Source of the DNA: Triglochin maritima
Lineage: Eukaryota > Streptophyta > Magnoliopsida > Alismatales > Juncaginaceae
Assembly (NCBI GenBank): GCA_963682175.1
Contig: OY821791.1
Coordinates: 26,587,826 to 26,651,825, forward strand
Length of the DNA stretch: 64,000 nucleotides
Direction of reading: 5' to 3'
Shown: one piece after another, positions 57,110 to 64,000 of the stretch
Numbering within the stretch: position 1 is the first letter of the stretch
How the letters are laid out: each line of letters opens with the position of its first letter
Program-made: the position numbers and the translations under genes
The notes under the pieces: model-generated
Databases searched by the model: none
What the model was told of the DNA's origin: nothing
What the model saw: the letters and a program-made list of their open reading frames with translations, nothing else

Positions 57110-59690
57110 TGAGAGTGGTCGTTTGACGAGGCATGTCATCAACCCTGCTTCGGTTGTCGATTTCTCGACGCCTCCCTCCTCTCGTGTTTCACATAGTCCG
57201 GCTTCAATGGCTGCTCATTTCCGCAAGGAGGAGCAGTTGCTGGACCACTTGTTCCACCTGTGCTTCCTGTTCTTCCTGTTGTGGCTCCCATACCTCTACG
57301 TGATCGATGCTACCTGATGAGAATTAAATTTATACCACAAGTACACGGCGTCAATGAAGACGTGGCAAGTACGGGTCGAACACAAGGAGGGAGAGATATT
57401 GTTATTTTTGTGATTTTCGATTAGGGAAAGAAAGAGAGAGAAATAAGTTTGGTTTGAGATTTTTGGTTTTTAATTAATTTCTAAAGCAAGAACAACAAAA
57501 ACAAATTAAGAATAAAGCAAATATGGATGAGAGTCCAGCGGGTGGAGGTTTAGATATCGGGTTTTGATTAGAGAATTCTGAAACTTATAATAAATCACAT
57601 TAGTTATAAAGCATTACATGATAAATGACTCAACATAAACTCAAGTAATCAAAATATACTAACACGAAATTAAAATAATAACGTAATTCTTCTTCTCATC
57701 ACCCTAAATCTGTCACCCCCACCCTTTGGAGAGAGTTAGAAACTCATGGATGGAGGGAAGGAGAAGGGGTCCTAGAGAAACTACAAAAGAAAACTAAAAA
57801 CACAAAATAAAAGAACAGAATTTTATTGCTAAAAAGAAGAGGAGGAGAGGAGCCCCTTTCAATACATGATTCAGCCTTATTTATAGCCTCAACCGGGCAT
57901 CCTAATACATAAAAGGAAATTACACGCGTCAATACATCATTGGTAAACATTTGAGCACACGGATCGACCTTTGTGCGGCGGAATCGCCGCATTTTGTACA
58001 TGAGGTGCGGCGGAATCGCCACCTTTTTGGCTCGGAATCGATATGGATTTTTCCTGTGTGTTTATGGTATGGTTTAGCTGTCCTTTGCGCGTCCGAATTA
58101 ATTATGCATATCTTTGGAGATCCGATTTAATTTCTTCATATATTTGGAGATCCAAATTGATTTTTCTTTAGAACTTCTCCAAAATAATCTTTTGGTACTC
58201 GTAATTTGCAGTCGGGTCCTCGGCTTTTGCAATTAAGTCCCTGACCTTTTTGTAATTAGGTCTTTGAATGCTTTTATGCTTGGATGGACTTCAATTTGAA
58301 TCCCGATAATCTTGAACTTGGTCTTTATGATAGAAATGAGTCTCTTGCACGCGTTTATGCTCGGGATATGGGAAATTTGCATTCAGGTCCCTGTATTCTG
58401 TAAATAAGACTAAACACATACCTTAGTAGCATTTATTGATATTAAGTTAATCTAAACGAACGACATATGATGCAATGTATGCAATGCATCACTACCCGAG
58501 TCGTACCGCTCTACTCTCATGCATCGTACTGCCAGAGGCAAATGTGAACCATTTTGAGATTAAGCCTCAATTCATTTCCATGCTCCCTCACTTCACTGGG
58601 AAGAGTGACCCCTATATCTTTCTCAGGGAATTTGAGGAGGTATGTGCTATGTTCAAGCTGCAACAACTTAGCACATACTCCATCCATCTTAGGCTAGTCC
58701 CTTTTGCACAAAAGGATAATGCCAAGAAGTTGTTGTACAACAACCCGGTGAATGCCTTTAGGACTTGAGATGAATTTCAATCTGCATTTCTCAAAAAGTA
58801 CTTTCCCAATCATCGGACTCAAAAATTGAGGAACGAAATCAATTCATTCTATCAACTTGAGACCGAAACATTTCATGCATATTTAGAGAGATTCAAGGAG
58901 ATACTATCCTCGTGCCCTCCCCATGGCATCGAGTTGTGGCGCCTTTGTCAGATTGTCTACGAGGGTCTTCACATCCCGTCCCGAACGCTCCTTGAGTCCA
59001 TGTGTCAAGGAGAGTTCTTAGGAAAGGATGAAAGGGAGGCATGTGCCTTCCTAGAAGACCTCGCTGAGAAAACCATGCAGTGGGAGAGTGTGAGGGAATC
59101 TCCAACATCATCTAGCATAGGAGAGAGGATCGCAAATGCAAACTCGACTAATTCGGGTACCGCATTTGCTGTTGATACCACTACGGCCACTAAGGCGCGC
59201 ATGGCGGCCTTAATGCACCGTATGGACTCGATTGAGCTCCAAAACCAACAAGGTGCACCTCACATGTCCACATCTGGTCCAGTCCCCTGTCATTCATGTG
59301 GTAGGATAGGTCATGTAGGAAGCGAGTGTGCATCCATTCCTCCTGAGATGGAACATGTCAATGTCATCTATGATAGGGCTAGGAATGACCCATACTTATC
59401 ATCTTATAATACCAGATGGAGGAACCACCCCAATTTTTCATTGAACCAAAATAATACCCTGGCTGATCCTTCAAACTCCTCTCGACCACCTAACCAACCA
59501 CACCAATCTCCCATGCATGCACAATCCTATCAGCCACCCCAAGCGCAAATCACCAATCAATCGGGTTTCCCAAATTCCAACAATATGGAAACCCGATTCA
59601 ATTCGCTTGAGACTTTAACTCGTGGACTTGAAAACTCGATGAAATTTTTTATGTCAACCACAAGTCAAGTTCTTACTGTCGTCTTTGTTT
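57110..59690 (+). pseudogene. gag: Family B-type gag pseudogene, split by solo LTR
   Basis: The N-terminal part reads PLVPPVLPVLPVVAPIPL then RDRCY up to 57314. After the solo LTR (57315-58491) it continues SCIVLP, FEIKPQFISMLPHF, FLREFEEVCAMFKLQQL, a TGA near 58767, FLKKYFPNHRTQKLRNEI, YLERFKEILSSCPPHG, CQIVYEGLHIPSRTLLES and MQWESVRE. An intact zinc knuckle CHSCGRIGHVGSEC follows, then a linker to about 59680. It then joins directly to LTR sequence, so protease and pol are deleted. Its Gag is closer to G1 than to family A. It would be an RNA-packaging protein if whole. Confidence 0.9.
57315..58491 (-). mobile_element. Family A solo LTR
   Basis: A 1177-bp family A LTR on the minus strand, with the perfect duplication CTACC (57310-57314, 58492-58496) and no interior. 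Palindromes lie near 57975-58020 (GCGGCGGAATCGCCGC and a mutated partner). It splits gag between Tyr and Pro codons of the RDRCYP motif. Confidence 0.96.
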
Positions 59691-60156
59691 TAATGTTGTC
59701 TTTGTTTTAATGCTGGCTTGTTTAGCCTGTTTTGTTTGCCTTAATATTAGTAGAAGTAATTAGCATGTCTCCCTTTCCTATCTTAATTACCTTAATTTCA
59801 TTTTGTCAATGAGTAGTGAGTAGTTTCATTCCCCTTTGGGGGTGGAGTTGATGTTTATACGTCATGTGGAATGAAATGAATGCTAAATATTGTTGTATGT
59901 GAAAAATGTTAGTATGCTTTTTTGAATTAAAGAGAATACATAACTTGATGGTTTCTGCCATAATCTTTAGATACATTCCATGCTTGTTTAGGTTCTTAAT
60001 AACAAACTTGTTCATGCTCATATTAATCACTTAGATTGGTGATTTGGATGATTGGTCTTGCCACAATGTACTTCTTATGTATAGCAACACTACCTGCACT
60101 TGTTCTCTATTGAATTCATTCCTCACCTCTTATTTCATGTGTACACACACTCCACC
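59691..60156 (+). repeat. Family B LTR, internal fragment
   Basis: It matches the middle of the G1 LTR (about 27800-28250), including the CCCCTTTGGGGGTGGAG word near 59830. It joins the gag at its left and ends where A4 inserted (CCACC at 60152-60156 would be the left target copy). It marks a large deletion from gag to LTR. Confidence 0.8.
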
Positions 60157-61391
60157 TGATGCATTGTATACATTACATCATATGTCTTTCATTTAGATTA
60201 ATTTTATATCAATAAATGCTACTAAGGTATGTGTTTAGTCTTATTTACAGAATACAGGGACCTGAATACAAATTACCCATATCCCGAGCATAAATGCGTG
60301 CAAGAGACTCATTCCTGTCATAAAGACCAAGTTCAACATTATCAGGTTTCAAATGGAAATGCATCCAAGGATAAAAGCATTCAAGACCTAATTACAAAAA
60401 GGACAAGGACTTAAGCACAAAAGTGGACAAGGACTTAACTGCAAAAAGCCAAGGACCTAATTGCAAATTACGAGTATCTTTTATTATTATGGAGAAAATC
60501 TAAAGAAAAATCAATGTGGATCTCCTAATATATAAAGAAATAAAGTCGGAGCTCAAAAGAAAGGAAAGAATCAATCGAGACGCGCAAAGGATATTGAAAT
60601 CATACCATAAACACACAGGAAAAATCCACATTAAATCGGAGCTAAAAAGGCGGCGAATCCGCCGCACCTTATGTACGAAATGCGGCAAATTCGCCGCACA
60701 AAATTAGATCCATGCTCTAAAATTTTTACCGGTTGCGTGTTGACGCGTGTACTTTCCTATTTTATACCTAAGTCCCTTGTATAGGCTATAAATAGCCCTG
60801 AAACGATGTTGTAGAGGATCTTCTAAATTTTAACCTTAGTTTTTAATTCTTAGTCTTAGTTTTGTATTCTTCTCTTTAGCAATAAAATTCTGTTATTTTA
60901 TTTCTTGTTTTTTGTTTTTTTTGTAATTCCTCTAGGACTCCTTCTCCTTCCCTCCATCTATGAGTTTCTAACTCTTTCCAAAGGGTGGAGGTGACGGATT
61001 TAGGATGATGAGAAGAGAATAAAGTTATTATTTTAATTTCGTGATTAGTATATTTTGATTACTTGAGTTTGTGTTAAATCATTTATCATGTAATGCTTTA
61101 TAACTAATATGATTTATTATAAGTTTCTGAATTATCTAATCTAAACCTGATATCTAAACCTCCACCCAACGGAATTCACCATCTTTGTTCTTATTTTAGT
61201 TTTAATTGTTCATGTTTCTTGCTTTAGATAATTAAAAAAACCAAAAATCTCAAAACCAACCATATTTCTCCATTTCTCTTCCTTAATCGAAAATCACAAA
61301 ATAACAAGATCTCTCCCTCCTTGTGTTCGACCTGTACCTGCCACGTCTTCATTGACGCCGTGCACTTGCGGTATAAATTTAATTCTCATCA
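60157..61391 (+). repeat. A4 5' LTR
   Basis: It runs from TGATGCATTG to CTCATCA. The palindromes near 60650-60695 have changed together (GGCGGCGAATCCGCCGC and GCGGCAAATTCGCCGC) but keep their arms. TATAAATA lies near 60788. Confidence 0.95.
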
Positions 61392-61397
61392 AGTTTT

Positions 61398-61414
61398 TGG
61401 CGTCGTTGCCGGGG
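61398..61414 (+). other. Primer-binding site of A4, one mismatch
   Basis: TGGCGTCGTTGCCGGGG has one change from the tRNA-Asp complement. Confidence 0.9.
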
Positions 61415-62841
61415 AGGCGACGCAGATTTTGTTTTTTGTTGATTTCGATTCTATTCTGTTTATCTTGTGCGCGATCTAAGTATTTGGATTTGTGTTTCAG
61501 GAGAAAATAGAGCGCGCGGTGAAATCTGAACGCAGTCTGAGCAACAAGGGCGGCGGAATCTCCGCATACCAAGAAGAACCTGCGGGGGAATCGCCGCACA
61601 TTTGAAGTATTTGGGCTTCAATTTTTTCTGGGGTCGTCTCCATCTCTGGATGGACGCGTAGAGCATCTGGGAAGTTTTGAGAGCGGGCGGCGAACCCAAC
61701 TGAGCATTGCATAGGTAACCTTTGTTGCCTCTTTCCTCGTAATTTCTAGTTTCGGAAAATTTCCTTTTGTAGAACTGCACGTGTTAAGCTTAAATTCTAT
61801 AATTGGCAATAATTCAACTCTGACCTAAAAATTGGCAAAACTAGAAGAACTTAGTGCATGCATCATATAATGTTTTGTTTGCATTATTCTTGCTAAATTC
61901 TTGCAAATTAATTATTGTTGAAGAGTGCTGGAGGCAAGGTACGTATCGCGGTTTTTATCGATTGCATTTAAGCATATAATCTAATTTGCATACAACCTTG
62001 CAATTGCCCCCCACTAAAGACCATTGTTTGACTATCTTTGCTAGATTTAAGTTAAACTATCTTAAGGGCAACTCCGTAGGAAAAGATACGGTGGGGATTT
62101 CATCACCCTTCCGTGGCCCATAAATAACAATCCCAAAGTGTCACCCAAGCCTTAATTTAAAATCAATTAGACATTGGCCCCTAAGGATTCAGACTCAATT
62201 AAGGAGAAGATTGGTTTGACTTGCTATGACTTGAAGCTGATCGAAATTAATTTGGTGTCTAGAAAGTGTTTTTGTGTTGACGTAAGTCTTCCAAGCGAAG
62301 TGGTTGTCTAATTGGCACCGACTCTGTCGGAAGCGCCCCCACTAGCTATACACGGCCTGGCCAAGTTGGTTTGATTAGTGAGGGAGGTGAATCAAGCAAA
62401 TCAACTCGACTCAACCAGTTAGGAGTCGTCTAGATTTAAGCGACACTAGGTCTAGGATTGTTTGAACCGTGCTTGTTCAGGAAACTTCTGACCAACCCTC
62501 TCATCTATCTTTTAGAGTTAAGTTTCCCTTCTCATCTGAGTCTTCTTTCTCTTCTCACCTCAATTGTCTAGATTAGGATTCCTTTCTCATCTTTCCCCCT
62601 TCTATTGTTTGTTTCCATTTTTGAAAAAAAAACAAAAAAACAAAAAAAACAAAATATTTTGTAATTAATTCTTGAAATTAAATTTGGAATTTAAATTTCG
62701 AATTTGAACTCAAAAATTGATTCAACCCGGTGCACTCAGATTTGGATTCGGGACTTGAGTAATCGAATCTCACGAGTTCATCTAGATTCCAGTCTAGAAC
62801 TTAGCCCCAATGCATTTGCTGCACCACCTCACCCGGATCCA
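61415..62841 (+). other. A4 leader
   Basis: It is parallel to the A1 leader. Its palindromes near 61548-61597 are partly decayed (GCGGCGGAATCTCCGC, GCGGGGGAATCGCCGC). The A-rich tract at 62620-62660 precedes gag. No gene is seen. Confidence 0.85.
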
Positions 62842-64000
62842 ATGGGTGAGAATGTAGTGGACCCACCTGTTGCACAACCTATAACTCTGGGGGATCGATG
62901 CTACCCAGCGATGGCTGCTCAGCCATCATGCATCGTTATGCCCACTATACAGGGTCGCGACTTCGAACTTAAGGCACAATACATGAGTATGTTGCCTAAG
63001 TTCACCTCTAGGGAAGACCCATATCTCTTCCTTAGAGAATTTGAGGAAATCTGATCTCTTATGCAATACCAGCATATCCCTGAGGAGGCAGTGCGTCTGA
63101 AATTCGTGTCTCTAGCACTGAAGGACAACGCTAAGAAATGTCTATACAGTCTAGCCGAAAGATCCATTAGAAGTTGGGCTGAGTTTGTTCAAGTTTTCCT
63201 AAAAAAATATTTCCCCAACCATAAGACTATGAGGATTAGGAATGAAATTGTTGCATTCGTTCAATCTGAGAACGAGCCGTTCTATTCCTATCTAGAAAGA
63301 TTTAAAAGTGTGCTGACCTAATGCCCTCATCATGGAATTCCAAGATGGCAATTGTGTCCAATTATTTATGAGGGATTGACACCCACATCTAGGGTTATGG
63401 TAGAATCCGTAAGCCAAGAGAACTTTATGTCAAAAAATGAAAATGATGCCTGGACTTTTCTTGAGGATTTAGCTGAAAACAGTATGCAATGGGACAATGC
63501 TAGAACACCGCTTAACCCAAGTATTGGATCTAGAATAGCAAGCCAACCCATACCAGGTGTCTTAGCTGTAAATGCCAATGTAGCGGCTGAAGCAAAACTA
63601 GCTACCCTTATGCGCAGAATGGAAAGTCTAGAGCTACAAACCCGAACCCGAGTGAATCAAGCCTCGTCTATCCCTTGCTCTAGATGTGGTCAGACTGGTC
63701 ATTTAATGAAGAATTGTGCGGACTGGGAACAAGTTAATGCCACATTTCACCATGCTAGAAATGACCCATACGCATCAACCTATAACTCGGGTTGGCGTAA
63801 TAATTCCAATTTCTCATCAAGCCAACAAGGTCAACCTCCTAGACAACAACCAAACCCGTATAACCAAAATAATACATCATCTGGGTTTAGTAACAATGGC
63901 GATCATGAGGTTAGGTTGACAAGCTTGGAAAATTTGATGAAAACCTTTATACAAACAACCAACCAGTCCTTCCAAAGGCTAGAGACACAAGTCAGCCAAC
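62842..64000 (+). pseudogene. gag: A4 gag pseudogene, partial
   Basis: The ATG begins MGENVVDPP. The Gag core is recognisable (FREFEEI-type motif, FLKKYFPNH, YLERFK, zinc knuckle CSRCGQTGHLMKNC). Stops lie at 63053-63055 (TGA replacing Cys) and 63319-63321 (TAA replacing Gln). The frame continues in the linker to the window edge. Protease would lie beyond 64000. Confidence 0.92.

Larger units (their letters stand above)
60157..64000 (+). mobile_element. Family A element A4, truncated by window end
   Basis: It has a 5' LTR of 1235 bp (60157-61391), primer site, leader and the start of gag; the rest lies beyond the window. The LTR has diverged more from A1 than A1's two LTRs from each other, and the primer site and gag carry mutations, so A4 is older. 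Confidence 0.93.

Overview
The window looks like repeat-dense, probably pericentromeric chromatin from a flowering plant, most likely a eudicot. I found no host gene, tRNA or rRNA. Almost all of it is a nested stack of LTR retrotransposons plus two hAT-type DNA transposons. The kinds of element, the tRNA-Asp and initiator tRNA-Met primer sites and the 5-bp target duplications are all plant-like. I cannot name the species.

Two related Ty3/gypsy families of Athila type (tRNA-Asp primer site, Athila-like Gag and protease) dominate. Family A has LTRs starting TGATGCATTG and ending CTCATCA: A1 at 14562-22006 (+), A3 at 30254-45000 (-), A2 at 33906-41223 (-, nested inside A3), a solo LTR at 57315-58491 (-) and A4 from 60157 to the window end (+). 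Family A carries only gag-protease, with no reverse transcriptase or integrase, so it appears non-autonomous; the A2 frame is intact. Family B has LTRs starting TGATTGACATCA and ending CAATCA: B1 at 2929-10209 (+), which holds a short chimeric gag/RT-remnant frame, an older pol-bearing relative G1 (about 14406-28517, +), and rearranged pieces at 1-157, 45445-47186 and 50456-60156.

Layout. 1-1859: B LTR end and hAT remnant. 1860-14050: Ty1/copia element (LTR, PBS, gag) split by B1 and by a solo LTR of a third family (C, 11484-13284). 14406-28517: G1, split by A1. 28518-30253: copia LTR piece and unrecognised sequence. 30254-45000: A3 with A2 inside. 45001-50455: unrecognised sequence, a B LTR with leader, copia pol remnant and copia LTR. 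50456-60156: inverted and direct pieces of family B, invaded by a hAT element (53297-54166), a second family C solo LTR (54582-56608) and the A solo LTR. 60157-64000: A4.

The most unusual signal is shared across unrelated families. Upstream of the TATA box their LTRs carry short palindromes or inverted repeats, usually in pairs, with a sequence specific to each family. Families A and B repeat the same palindrome in the transcribed leader after the primer-binding site. A second signal is a short, strongly conserved segment just upstream of the 3' polypurine tract, shared by A, B and G1, which reads as the end of a small frame followed by a 7-bp hairpin. All calls rest on reading the sequence by eye; counts of LTR differences are visual.
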